Shown here: positions 12,596 through 24,025 of the stretch, in pieces
Position numbering within the stretch: the stretch's first letter is position 1
Layout: every line of letters begins with the position of its first letter
Assembly: GCF_964204645.1 (NCBI RefSeq)
Contig: NC_134026.1
Span: forward strand, 31,000,650 to 31,064,649
DNA length: 64,000 nucleotides
Reading direction: 5' to 3'
From: Tubulanus polymorphus
Taxonomy: Eukaryota; Nemertea; Palaeonemertea; Tubulaniformes; Tubulanidae
Translations under genes and position numbers: made by a program
The notes under the pieces: model-generated
Seen by the model: only the letters and a program-made list of their open reading frames with translations
Told to the model about the DNA's origin: nothing
Databases searched by the model: none

Positions 12596-13615
12596 TCATT
12601 CCCATCTTTTATTATGATTTAAATGTTCCAAAGCATCAACAAGAAATCGATTTGGACGCATTGATTTTCCTGATATCGCTTCACGCAATTTCCTCCATTT
12701 TTCATCTTGTTTTTCTTTCATCGACCCGTGTTCTTGCTCCTTAAAAACAAACAAGAATCAAATACAGGAAAATTAAGAGACCTTTTCAAACTCAAAACTC
12801 ATCAAACTCTGGTTGGGATCTGTGGGTAACATTTCTAACTTTTACAAGAATAAGCTTATTGGACAAAATAGAGCCTTTGTTAACAGAAATTGCTTTATTG
12901 GACAGTTTATTGGATTTATTTTTGCACAAAATTGAGCGCCCCGACGCATGCCCCTGGACCCAGTTGCCCCAAAAAAGAGATGAAAAAAGGCAAACATGAA
13001 AGATTGAATGAAAGAATTATATGGATTTAAGTGCTTCACCCTGGACACAGTTTAACAACAAGGATTTCAATTACCGGTATCAACTCTAAAATCGATCTCA
13101 TTTCCACATCAATTCAATTTAATTTTCACTTAAACTCATCAGGACCACATGAGTTGCACAGTCGTGGCTTCAGTCCAAAAGTGGTCCAAAAGACTGGTCT
13201 TAAGTTGTTAGATTGGCTTAAGAACTTAGTTGGTTTTAGACTGGTCTTAAAGTCTAAGCTATGCAAATGACCCCTGAATTCAAAGATTCTAAACTTTCTT
13301 ACCCGAGTTAGATATGGAACGGCTAAATATTCTCTATTTTGTTCTTCTAATAAAAGTTGATTGACAGCAGCTCTTTTCTGTGAGATTGTAACTGGTTCAT
13401 ATAAACGATGCTTTCTGCAAAATAGAATAATTCATCAGTTCATATCAAGCAGATCAGTCATTCACTGCAGAATGAGTACCCTCCCTCAGGCCTCACGACG
13501 GTTGGTCCGGTTTTACTTACCCAGTCCAGATGTTGCCTGGCATGATCTTTGCAGGAACATATGGATCTCTAATTTTAGATTTCACAGTTTTTAGAAGATA
13601 CTGTGTCAGACGCAT
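12596..13615 (-). CDS. MRPL57: Mitochondrial large ribosomal subunit protein mL63
   Basis: Three coding exons, 13521-13615, 13303-13414 and 12596-12739, give 116 residues (human 102). Family landmarks line up in order: a short basic N-terminus, PGNIWTGKHR (human PGRQWIGKHR), an AAVNQLLLEEQNREYLAVPY segment, LTREQEHG, and the C-terminal RPNRFLVDALEHLN...KRW. The protein is a small structural component of the mitochondrial 39S subunit. An acceptor (tttcag) directly before the ATG implies a 5'UTR exon upstream, between 13616 and about 13900. Intron 2 holds a family A foldback element at about 13150-13276. The next gene upstream on the same strand is BDP1. Confidence 0.94.
13150..13276. mobile_element. 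Family A foldback element (MRPL57 intron)
   Basis: Begins 'gagttgcacagtcgtggctt' and ends 'ctaagctatgcaaatgaccc', with internal 'aagactggtcttaagttgtt' and 'agattggcttaagaac'. It has the same inverted-end architecture as the copies at 23239, 34721, 40588 and 60279. Confidence 0.7.
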
Positions 13616-14579
13616 CTGAAAGTGAAAATGGAGTGAATTTGTTGAATAAAATGGACGAATTGATTCGATTGGTGCTGGTTGTTTGACCTTCTTGCTTCGT
13701 TTTGACTTACTTTTGTTAATGTGTGCGTCTGTTTCTGTGTTCGAGAAGTTTTTGCCTCTGTTGTTGTTGTTTATTTATTTCTGAAACAACACGATAGTCC
13801 GCGGTTGTCTGTACACTGTCCTTAATCACAGTTATAATTAGCAATCACACCGAAACGAATTTAATTGAATTGGTTTTACCCACGTAACCTTGGCCATACT
13901 TGCTTGCCAGAGCTGCTACTGGCAAGCGAGTAATAGATTAGTTTTCATATTTACCGCTAGCGTTATATTTAGGGGCAGCACCTGACAGTCCAAATCAGAC
14001 TAGTATATTGTATCGTTGTTGTCTAAAACTGATCAAATTCAAATATATTACTTATTTTTAGACTGAAAAAAGAAAATTATTTTCTTAATCTGGCTGATAA
14101 TTACAACAAAAATCATTTTTGTGTTAATTGTATTGCAGAAAAACATCAGTACAACCAACTCTTTCCACAAACCAGTTTTCCATTACCAAATTTTTGACTG
14201 AAGAAAAATAGATTTTTAGATTTCATAAATCTTGAATTTTCAATCTCTAGACACTTTTGAAATTCAGCTTCCTCGGAATGGCAGTATGATAAAAGCAACT
14301 CTTACAACAGTGGAACTCTGGATCCATGGCAACAATAGACTGGCTCCAAAAATATCTCTTCATAAAACAACTTTCAGGCATGGATTTAAATTGTGACAAT
14401 CTCAAAATATTTTTCGTTTTATTAGTAACAGAAAGTTTAGAAGTACAATAATGATGGCATAATGCCCCCAAAACAACATATTACACATCTCTTACCCATC
14501 CCAGCTCCGACTACCCTGGAATTCGCGTAGAACCTCAGAGAGAAGTTACTGGTCCTAGGAGTTCCGAAGCAAACGAAGT
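13616..14579. other. MRPL57 5' flank and BDP1 3' UTR
   Basis: Non-coding space between two same-strand genes. The part next to 14580 is presumably BDP1 3'UTR. Near 13900-13995 there is a fragment with the 'ggggcagcacctgacag' end shared with the 12241 element. An open frame at 14247-14471 has no recognisable features. Confidence 0.5.
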
Positions 14580-17500
14580 TTACTGCAATAAATGACTATA
14601 TGTTCTTGGTGAATTGTTGACGTTTTTATCAGGAGGTACAACAACATCAGTAGCGGCAGCAGCAGCAGCAGCGGCAGCGGCAGTGGGACAGATTTCAACG
14701 TGTAGGTCTTTGAGATAATTGTCTACAGATTGCTGACTAGTGTTCTGAGAAACCGGACTAGCAGCACTGGTAACGGGGTCGCTAGCCCTGGCAGTTGAGG
14801 ATGCTGTTGAATTATCATTGGACACCATATAAACATGTACTAAACCGGAGTCAGAATTATCATCGGACGGTTGACGAACTGTTAGTAAAATCACCTCTCC
14901 TGGTTTTAACGAACTGACATCGACACCGGCGGGAGGTAGCGACTGGTCGGGTACCGGGGGTGGACTCATTAACACACGCGGAGGACTCATTATTCTCGGA
15001 GATTCTATATCCCCCGACGACCCGATACTCTCGGAATGTTTTCGAACTCGCGACATTATCTGTTCAACGTTCATGTATTGGACTTGTTTCGGTGTGTGAT
15101 TCTGGGCGCTCGGCGTTCCAGCCACGACAGGACGACCACACGTCGGCGTACCAGTAGCATCGGCTGACAATACAGTTGATTTCCCCTTATTGTTTGTCTC
15201 CATGGTTTTTCTAGCAAATATAAATGATGAGAATTTTTGTAGAGGAGCCAGTGTCAACTTAGAATCACATCAGTAAACATGGAAACAGGTAGTTATGCGG
15301 TGTAGCAGGTTTAACTGATATTAGAAATCACAAGTTTCGGCAACTTGTGCATAGAGTTGCTTAATCAGGTCAATGAGTTCAATCAATGGAGATTCGAAAG
15401 TATCATTCACTACTACATGAATACTGTTGTTTTACTCATTTACCTGACAAAGCTACTCTATTAGACTAGTAGCGAAAGCTCGCAATCTCAGATCAGATAA
15501 TCGCAAAGGGATCATTCATTTATTACGTACGCATAAAATTTGAATTTTTCTACCCACCCCTCCCCCTCTGTACGCAAAATCGGCCATTTTTTCATATACA
15601 TTAAGCATTACAGTACGCAATTGCACTGACCCCTCCCCCTCCCCTAATGCGTACGTAATAAATGAATGACCCTAAATCAGTTAACCTACAATTACTATCT
15701 ATTTTCACACTTATTTACCTGTTCTTTACGGAATCTGCCGATCCATCTATACTTTCTTCCATTTCTTTCAGAATATCTTCAATTTCCGATTCATTTTCAT
15801 CCGAATTCGAATCACCATCAACTATTGAGAAATAAATATATCAACGATTCACTCCTGTTAGTTTTATCATTATAATTTTGCTAATCTCTAAATCAAGCCC
15901 ACAGCCAGCCCTGTATATGAGGGAGGTTTGATTTTCACAAAAGCGGAACTTTCAGAAGGTGCCCACATGCCATATTTTCAATCGAGGTTTGATCTAAAAT
16001 AGGATGTTTTGATTCAAACAACATTTTCAAATAAACTCTGAAGATGGTTTGAAGGATTGTTTAAATTGATATTGATAGTTTCTCTCAATCATATTCTTCA
16101 AGACTGGAAATAGTCGGAACTATTTACAAACCTGTTTTTTTAATTCGTTTTTTACGCGACCGCGTAGCGACTGTTGTTCCAGTTCCGGCAGTTCCTCCTG
16201 TTCTCGTTTCTTTTTGCTGTTTGCGTTTATTTGATTTTGGTTTTGGTTCGATCTCTTCGTCGGACGACTCGTCAAATATCGATGAATCGAAATTCCGTCT
16301 CTCGGCTGGAAAAATAAAAAAACTATTTATTATCGAAATTCATAGAGTATTTGAAACAGCCACAACAGAATCACAACTATAACAAATTCATCCTTGAAAA
16401 TAATATCATTACAATACGATTGATTATCTGATGAGGCCGAAATTGATTGTGCTATCATTTTTCAAGGATAAATTTTATTTTAGTTCTGAACGTTCGACTC
16501 TCTCTCTCTACTAAAAGAAACGGCCCTTTCTTTGTTAAGTCTTCTATGCATCTTGAGGAAGGTCAAAAATTGTGTGTAAACACAAACAAATCACAAACAA
16601 TTTTTCCGAACATTCCCCCTAAACAGTAAAGTTCAGATCAGTAAAAAGTTTGCGAGTTCAAAACAAATTGAAGAGAACATTTTAAAGGGTGTAATTTCAG
16701 ACATACCTATAGCCATATCAATCAGCGATTTATTTATTCTCTCTTCACGTTTGAATTTATTCTGAATTCAAAATAAAGTAAAAAGAATGAATTCTATTTT
16801 TCGATAAAAACAGAATGAATGATACTATTGAGAGTGATCGGTATTTCTTACCTTCAGTTGAGTTCGTGTTCTCTTTGGAAACATTTTCTGAATCAGCGAG
16901 AAATCTGTACCTAACGTACTGATTGCTTTATAGAATCTTTTAGTTTCTGCAAATGAAATTCAAGAGTTTCGATAAGTAGGTAAAACATGGCAAGGTTTTG
17001 ATGCAATCAGGTTCGATTCCCGGTCGAGGGAGGTACGACCAGGTTCAAACCCCTATATCAAATATACCTCTTTCAGTCCATGTTTTTGTAGGAATATAAT
17101 TTCTGTAACTCAGCGATGTTGTAAAATAATTCTCATCTTCTTCTACGGTATTGGTTTCGTTGATCGGGGATTTAGGGCCATCATTTTCAGCCGGGACGAA
17201 CAAACTAGAAATGTACATCACATTACATCATCAGTACGCACAGGTAGGCTCACCTAGATAGGCACAGGTAGGCTTATCTAGATAGACACTGATAGGCTTA
17301 TCTATCTAGATAGGCACAGGTAGGCTTATCTAGATAGGTACAGGTAGGCTTATCTAGATAGGTACAGGTAGGCTTATCTAGATAGGCACAGGTAGGCTTA
17401 TCTAGATAGATAGGCACAGGTAGGCTTATCTAGATAGGTACAGGTAGGCTTATCTAGATAGGCACAGGTAGGCTTACCTAGATAGGCACTGATAGGCTTA

Positions 17501-20500
17501 TCTATCTAGATAGGCACAGGTAGGCTTATCTAGATAGGTACAGGTAGGCTTATCTAGATAGGCACAGGTAGGCTTACCTAGATAGGCACTGATAGGCTTA
17601 TCTATCTAGATAGGCACAGGTAGGCTTATCTAGATAGGCACAGGTAGGCTTACCTAGATAGGCACTGATAGGCTTATCTATCTAGATAGGCACAGGTAGG
17701 CTTACCTAGATAGGCACAGGTAGGTTTATCTATCTAGATAGGCACAGGTAGGTTTATCTAGATAGGCACAGGTAGGCTTATCTAGATAGACACTGATAGG
17801 CTTATCTATCTAGATAGGCACAGGTAGGCTTATCTATCTAGATAGGCACAGGTAGGCTTACCTAGATAGGCACAGGTAGGCTTATCTAGATAGACACTGA
17901 TAGGCTTATCTATCTAGATAGGCACAGGTAGGCTTATCTAGATAGGCAGAGGTAGGCTTATCTAGATAGACACTGATAGGCTTATCTATCTAGATAGGCA
18001 CAGGTAGGCTTATCTAGATAGGCACTGATAGGCTTATCTATCTAGATAGGCACAGGTAGGCTTATCTAGATAGGTACAGGTAGGCTTATCTAGATAGGCA
18101 CAGGTAGGCTTACCTAGATAGGCACTGATAGGCTTATCTATCTAGATAGGCACAGGTAGGCTTATCTAGATAGGTACAGGTAGGCTTATCTAGATAGGCA
18201 CAGGTAGGCTTACCTAGATAGGCACTGATAGGCTTATCTATCTAGATAGGCACAGGTAGGCTTATCTAGATAGGTACAGGTAGGCTTATCTAGATAGGCA
18301 CAGGTAGGCTTACCTAGATAGGCACTGATAGGCTTATCTATCTAGATAGGCACAGGTAGGCTTATCTAGATAGGTACAGGTAGGCTTATCTAGATAGGCA
18401 CAGGTAGGCTTATCTAAATAGACACTGATAGCCTTATCTATCTAGATAGGCACAGGTAGGCTTATCTAGATAGGTACAGGTAGGCTTATCTAGATAGGCA
18501 CAGGTAGGCTTACCTAAATAGACACTGATAGGCTTATCTATCTAGATAGGTACAGGTAGGCTTATCTAGATAGGCACAGGTAGGCTTATCTAGATAGACA
18601 CTGATAGGCTTATCTATCTAGATAGGCACAGGTAGGCTTATCTAGATAGGTACAGGTAGGCTTATCTAGATAGGCACAGGTAGGCTTATCTAGATAGGCA
18701 CAGGTAGGCTTATCTAGATAGGTACAGGTAGGCTTATCTAGATAGGCACAGGTAGGCTTATCTAGATAGGCACAGGTAGGCTTATCTAGATAGGTACAGG
18801 TAGGCTTATCTAGATAGGTACAGGTAGGCTTATCTAGATAGGTACAGGTAGGCTTATCTAGATAGGTACAGGTAGGCTTATCTAGATAGGCACAGGTAGG
18901 CTTATCTAGATAGATAGGCACAGGTAGGCTTATCTAGATAGGTACAGGTAGGCTTATCTAGATAGGCACAGGTAGGCTTATCTAGATAGATAGGCACAGG
19001 TAGGCTTATCTAGATAGGTACAGGTAGGCTTATCTAGATAGGCACAGGTAGGCTTATCTAGATAGGCACAGGTAGGCTTATCTAGATAGATAGGCACAGG
19101 TAGGCTTATCTAGATAGGTACAGGTAGGCTTATCTAGATAGGTACAGGTAGGCTTATCTAGATAGGCACAGGTAGGCTTATCTAGATAGGCACAGGTAGG
19201 CTTATCTAGATAGATAGGCACAGGTAGGCTTATCTAGATAGGCACAGGTAGGCTTATCTAGATAGGCACAGGTAGGTTTGGAGTGTAGGACACATACCTT
19301 GCCTCATTGAGTATGATACTACCATCAGGTCCGACCGTAAGCTGAGGAGCAGGAGCTGCAGTCTGCTCTTCCTCTTCAAGCTCCTGCTGCTCCTTGCTAT
19401 GAGTTGATTCGTCATTGCCCGCCACCGACGAGCGATCATCTTCCGTTGCCCGAGGCGATGAAGATTCTATTGTTGTATCGTCACTCTCTTTCGATGTTTT
19501 CGCTTTTTTGTTTTTTAATGTGTATCTAGTGAAAAAGACGAGGTGAGTTATAAAACCATTATAACATACAATAAATAGACAATACAGTAAACCTCGCTCA
19601 ACTCTAACTCTGACAAACAACAAAATCATTTTCTGACTTGCAAACATATTTTCCGATACTCGAACTTACGCTTGAGTTTCTGCGGCTTCAAATGTTACAA
19701 TTCATTCATTTTTCATTGAATCCCGTATTGATAAAGAGACATGAATATTGAATATCCAATTTCCCTTAGTTTTCTGATTCCCCCGAGTTTTCCCGTTTTT
19801 ACACTTCAATGATCTATGATTAAGATATCGCAACAGCATATTTTCAAGTTATCAAGACAAAACGACCACTTTCCGCCCGTTTACAAATCCCAAGAGTTTT
19901 CAATGTGATAACTGCATAGGAAATTCTCATTCGAACTAAATAAAGTAGATCAGTCCCAAATGATGTGGATTTAACCCTTCAGTGCGTCTACACCGCAGTG
20001 CGGTGTATGAATCAGTAATAAGTAATTAGTTTTTGTTTTTGTTTTTATTTTTTTAAATGGCAGCACCTGTCAAACATAGTGAAATTCTAGTAACTAACGA
20101 TACACCGCGCCGCGGTGTAGACGCACTCTAGTGGTATTCCTGTTATTCAGCACACTAGGGCGGATTTTTTCAAAATTTTCAAATTATCTCCAGCACTATA
20201 GGGTATTGATTAGTCAGCACTGAAAGGGTTAAGCAGATTTTGAAGCGATTCTTACTTCATAGGGTTTGATGATGGATTCCAGTGAATGAGATCTCTCATT
20301 GTCATTTTAGTTCGATCTGGTGGATTCTCCGGGTCAAAACTCACTTTATAACGAGGAGCACGCGATTTTTTTGGCTGGAAAACAAAAAATGCAAAATATG
20401 AAATTTTGGGAATTCTCTTTCACGCGCTTTCTTATCATAGAAACTAACTTTGTACATGTAATTTCACTAGATTTCAAAGTTTAAAGTCCACAGTCGATTC

Positions 20501-21544
20501 AAGTATAAGCCATTTTGAAGAGTAATTTGAGACATCAGGAACTGAATTCTGAACTGTGGAACTGGACCCTGAGCTGTGGAATTGAGTCCAGAACTGTGGA
20601 ACTGTACCCAGAACTGTGGACCTGGATCCAGAACTGTGGAACTGGACCCTGAACTGTGGAACTGGACCCTGAACTGTGGAATTGAGTCCAGAACTGTGGA
20701 ACTGAGTTCAGAACCGTGGAACTGAGACCAGAACTTTGGAACTGAGTTCAGAACCGTGGAACTGAGTTCAGAACCGTGGAACTGAGTCCAGAACTGTGGA
20801 ACTGAGTCCAGAACTGTGGAACTGAGTTCAGAACTGTGGAACTAGTTCCAGAACTGTGGAACTTGATCCAGAACTGTGGAACTGGGTTCAGAACTGTGGA
20901 ACTGTATCCAGAACTGTGGAACTGGACTCAGAACTGTGGAACTGGGTCCTGAACTGTGGAACTGGACCCTGAACTTTGGAACCCTGAACTGTGGAACCTG
21001 GTGTAAATATTTACCTTGTGAGTTGTGGTAGTTTGAATTTTACTTGTTGATTTTTGAGTATTTTTTACTATGGTCTCCTTTTCAGCAGATGTAACTGTAA
21101 CTACTGCTGCTGCTGCTGCTGCTGTTGCTGCCGACGATACTGTTGTTGTTGTCGCTGATGTCGTTTTCTTTTCAACTATTGCTGCATCAGATTTTTTCAT
21201 CGTTATTGATTTGATGCTGAAAAAACAAAAATGAAAAATGTTTGTAAATATTCCCACAATTATTCTCGGTATTTCTAGACTGAATAATCAACTTACGGGT
21301 TTCGTTGTATAGGTGGAGGAGTTGTTACTACGGCAACCTCTGAATGCGATGTTGCTGCAACTGTTGCTGTGGTAACCACTGTTGCATTGTGACTGATTTT
21401 CTCGCCACTCGAAACGACAGGGCTGACGGCAGGTTTCTTAGCGACGGATGAAGACGTTTCCGCGGTAACGCTTTGACGAGTTGAAACACGACTGGACGAT
21501 TTAAGCGCCAGATTCGGCTTCACTTGAATTCTCGATCTACGCAT
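14580..21544 (-). CDS. BDP1: Transcription factor TFIIIB component B''
   Basis: Ten coding exons: 21297-21544, 21015-21216, 20256-20374, 19298-19525, 17068-17204, 16852-16946, 16707-16761, 16132-16305, 15719-15821, 14580-15210. Phases close to 663 residues. The diagnostic part is the SANT/Myb domain at about 305-352 (TWTERETKRFYKAISTLG, then TDFSLIQKMFPKRTRTQLK and NKFKREER). Upstream lie a DLIHWNPSSNP block and a PDGSIILNEA block, both counterparts of conserved human BDP1 segments. N-terminal Ser/Thr/Ala-rich and C-terminal low-complexity regions, including an alanine run, are family-typical. BDP1 joins TBP and BRF1/2 to recruit RNA polymerase III to tRNA, 5S and U6 promoters. The human protein is far longer; this shorter form resembles the core. 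The gene is divergent from TMEM17. Two introns are largely minisatellite. Confidence 0.94.
15508..15674. mobile_element. Family D MITE (BDP1 intron 9)
   Basis: Terminal inverted repeats 'gggatcattcatttattacg' and its complement ending 'aataaatgaatgaccc', continuing into 'tacgcat' on both sides. Length is about 165 bp and it has no open frame. A second copy in opposite orientation lies at 37590-37757. Confidence 0.85.
16985..17050. repeat. Possible tRNA-derived SINE fragment
   Basis: Contains 'aggttcgattcccggtcgag', a good match to a pol III B box with flanking stem. No convincing A box or cloverleaf is seen, so this is at most a relic. Confidence 0.3.
17237..19275. repeat. 2 kb minisatellite with 24 bp monomer and 100 bp higher-order repeat
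   Basis: Built from 24 bp monomers of the form 'ggcttatctagatagg' plus 'yacaggta', each holding the palindrome TATCTAGATA. In the left half a 28 bp variant (cactgata, extra 'tatc') recurs with three 24 bp monomers as an exact 100 bp unit: the 'ggcactgata' marker falls at 18121, 18221 and 18321, and near 17485 and 17585. The right half is simpler 24 bp repeats with occasional 'tagataga' 28 bp variants. The array fills nearly all of BDP1 intron 4 (17205-19297) and stops about 22 bp from the exon 4 donor. The open frame reading LDKPTCAY repeats is an artefact. Confidence 0.95.
19675..19915. repeat. Dispersed repeat family G copy (BDP1 intron 3)
   Basis: Shares 'aaatgttacaattcattcat', 'ttcattgaatcccgtattga' and 'cgaccactttccgcccgttt' with copies near 24945-25100 and 42375-42490 and, in reverse sense, 6182-6411. 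No coding capacity. Confidence 0.65.
19971..20232. mobile_element. piggyBac-type MITE flanked by TTAA
   Basis: Starts TTAACCCTTCAGTGC and ends GCACTGAAAGGGTTAA, i.e. inverted repeats directly inside TTAA at both ends, as expected for piggyBac target-site duplication. It is 262 bp with internal hairpins around 'acaccgcagtgcggtgta'. A longer relative is at 46575-47000. Confidence 0.75.
20531..20999. repeat. 20 bp minisatellite (family B monomer) in BDP1 intron 2
   Basis: About 23 copies of a 20 bp unit 'gaactgtggaactgrrtcca' with copy-to-copy variation, ending 15 bp before the exon 2 donor. It shares its monomer with the CPM intron array and the family B element ends. Confidence 0.95.
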
Positions 21545-22142
21545 GATGAGATTTCAAGTTTGTGAATTCCTAAAATAGAAATTCAAGCTTTCTTATACGA
21601 CATAGCAGCAGGGGGTACCCAGCAGGGGTATAGAACTATTTCAGACTCCCTGGCCTAATGTGGTTCACTTTTTAATTTTTGTGACGGTGGTAGCAATAAA
21701 TTTTAATTTGATTGCTTTTATCCCAGTTAAAAAGGTCGACGTATGTTTTAGATCGATGTCACTGATTCCCTTACGGATTCTCTGCAGCAGTGATTCATAT
21801 CAGTGATTCCTATCGAGAACTACGTTAAGAATGATGTAAAACATAGGCCTACCCACCACACAAACTTTTGAATTGTGACTGTCATGAATTGAATTGTTTT
21901 TCTAGCGGGAATTCTGTGAACTAACAGTCAGGCCAACCCAACGAGTTCCTACGTTTTACACCAACAACCGGTCTAGGGTTACTACACTCACAAGGCTAAC
22001 CCTAGGGTTTTATAAGCTTCACAACAAGAAGGCTAACCCTAGGGTTTCTACGTTTTACACCCAGGCCAAGCCTAGGGTTAGAGGGCCAGCAATTACAACA
22101 ATAAATTTCAAATTGAATTGAATTGTTGCTAATGAAGCTATA
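21545..22142. promoter_or_regulatory. Divergent promoter region BDP1 / TMEM17
   Basis: 598 bp separate the two start codons, so both promoters must lie here or overlap. No TATA box is obvious. Bases 21949-22085 hold three to four copies of a motif centred on the palindrome AACCCTAGGGTT with neighbouring 'ctacgttttacac' words. Confidence 0.5.
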
Positions 22143-24025
22143 ATGGCGGCTCTACGTAAAACTCTCACTCAATTTACAGATGTTGTTTTTCCTACTCATA
22201 AACTGTCTCAGAGTCTCATTCCTGCGCATCATTTAATCAAATCAGGTAAAATATTTTCCCTTCACGAATTAGGTCCGCATTTCTCTTCTGAAATAGCCTA
22301 GAATCATCATGAATTTTTTGTTTTTGTCTGAAACTAGGCCTATATTTTATTTTCTTCTCATCCGACTCATGTTGGACTCAAACCTCGACTGTCAATGTCA
22401 GTGTCTAATGAAAGTTAAATTAATATTTTGTATTTTTGCAGGGAATGAATATGTATCTAGTTTACCGTTACAAATGGCTCTTTATTTTAACGGATTTTAT
22501 TTTCCGTTCTGGTTCATTTGTGTCATCATGTCATTTGTAATGAAGGTAAGGCATCAGGGAGGGAGGGGCTCAGTCAGTAACCTGTCTGTGGTTTGGTTTA
22601 ACGATCGGATAATTTCACAAACCACATAAGTATAAGCTCATCCAATTTTAAAAAGCTTACCACCAACGATTAGGTAACTAACTAGGAGGGGCTGTAGTGT
22701 AGTTGGTCAAAAGTTGGTTAGAGTTAACCACTGGATAGTCTAGTACCTAGCCGTGGTTCCACAAACAACACCCGTAACAACGACTGGTATTTAGACTAAC
22801 CAATGGATAGTTGATAGTCTATTCGCATCATCGCTATATTATCTTCAATTTTGGAAAACTTACGCAGAAAATAAAGTTACGGAAACTTATGTCGAGAAAT
22901 TTGAGAATTATCTGATTGATGAAATGAATTTATTTTACAGTATAATTACTTATCGATGCTGTATCGAATTATTCTGATCGCGATCATCCTTACGCTGACA
23001 ATTGTTGAAATAGTCCGACTATATATTGGATTCATGGGAAATCTCACTGAAAAGGTAACTATCACTATAAACTCTAGTTAATGCTTCAGTATCTTTCATC
23101 ATCATCAATATCATGGACGGTTAGAGGTCTATTGATGTGCGGCTCTTTTGGCAATAAATAGACATGATTAAGGTGACTGGATTTCTAAAATCTTTCTGCT
23201 TTATCTAAAAGTGCCTTAGTCATTTCTTCTGCCTCTGGGGCCGGTTCCATAGTCATTGCTTAGACTTAAGACCAGTCTAAAACTATCTTAGTTCTATAGC
23301 CAATCTAACAACTTAAGACCAGTTTAGCTTATTTTGGTTTTATAGCCAATCTAACAACTTAAAACCAGTTTAGCTTATTTTGATTTATAGCCAATCTAAC
23401 AACTTAAAAACCAGTCTAAAACTACCTTAGTTCTATAGCCAATCTAACAACTTAAAAACCAGTCTAAAACTACCTTAGTTCTATAGCCAATCTAACAACT
23501 TAAGACCAGTCTTAAGATTTAAGACCACTTTCGGGCTTAAGTCTCGACTATGGAACCAGCCTCTGATTCTTAAAGCATGTACGCAACTTCTAACATACGT
23601 TGGAGGAGAAGATCAGATTCTCTTAACAAATTGAAGATGATTGTCTTGTGATTGTCCTGCTGGATTTCAAAATTGTCTAAACCTGTCACAATGAATTTAT
23701 ATATTTGTAGGTTCCGGAGCTGGCTGGTTGTTGGTTACTGACGATTATCATCCAGTTTCCGTTGACATTGTTCATCTTATTAAACGAAGCCACTTGGATT
23801 TTACCACTAGAGCGCGCCGCTAACATCGTCCTTCTCGCGTTCCTCGTCGTTCAGATGATATCCGGTTATTTCGCGATTCGTTCCATGGTTCATTTACAAG
23901 TGACGAAATTTCATTTGAAACAATTTCATGACCTCGAAGATTTAGACGGCGGTTTGCCTTTATACGAGGAGAACGGCAGTGGAGAAAACATCAGACATAG
24001 AATCAATTCCTCAAATAGAGCTTAG
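22143..24025 (+). CDS. TMEM17: Transmembrane protein 17, ciliary transition zone
   Basis: Four exons, 22143-22245, 22442-22545, 22941-23054 and 23711-24025, give 211 residues (human 198). Family landmarks: VSSLPLQMALYFNGFYFPFW, EIVRLYIGFMGNLTEKVPEL (human EAIRLYLGYVGNLQEKVPEL) and FPLTLFILLNEATWILPLER. Four hydrophobic segments span the protein, and the C-terminus is acidic then basic. TMEM17 acts with other MKS/B9 module proteins at the transition zone as part of the diffusion barrier controlling ciliary membrane content. Intron 3 contains a large family A foldback element at 23239-23567. The start ATG is the only one giving the hydrophilic N-terminus and correct phase. Confidence 0.95.
23239..23567. 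mobile_element. Family A foldback element with internal 47 bp repeats
   Basis: Ends 'ggggccggttccatagtc' and 'gactatggaaccagcctc' are inverted copies. Inside, a unit reading 'aacttaagaccagtctaa' ... 'tatagccaatctaac' is repeated about five times. It lies in TMEM17 intron 3. Confidence 0.8.

Noticed and set aside
18610-18921. 103-codon frame of LDKPTCAY repeats
   Set aside because: It is an open frame created by the 24 bp minisatellite, whose unit is a multiple of three.
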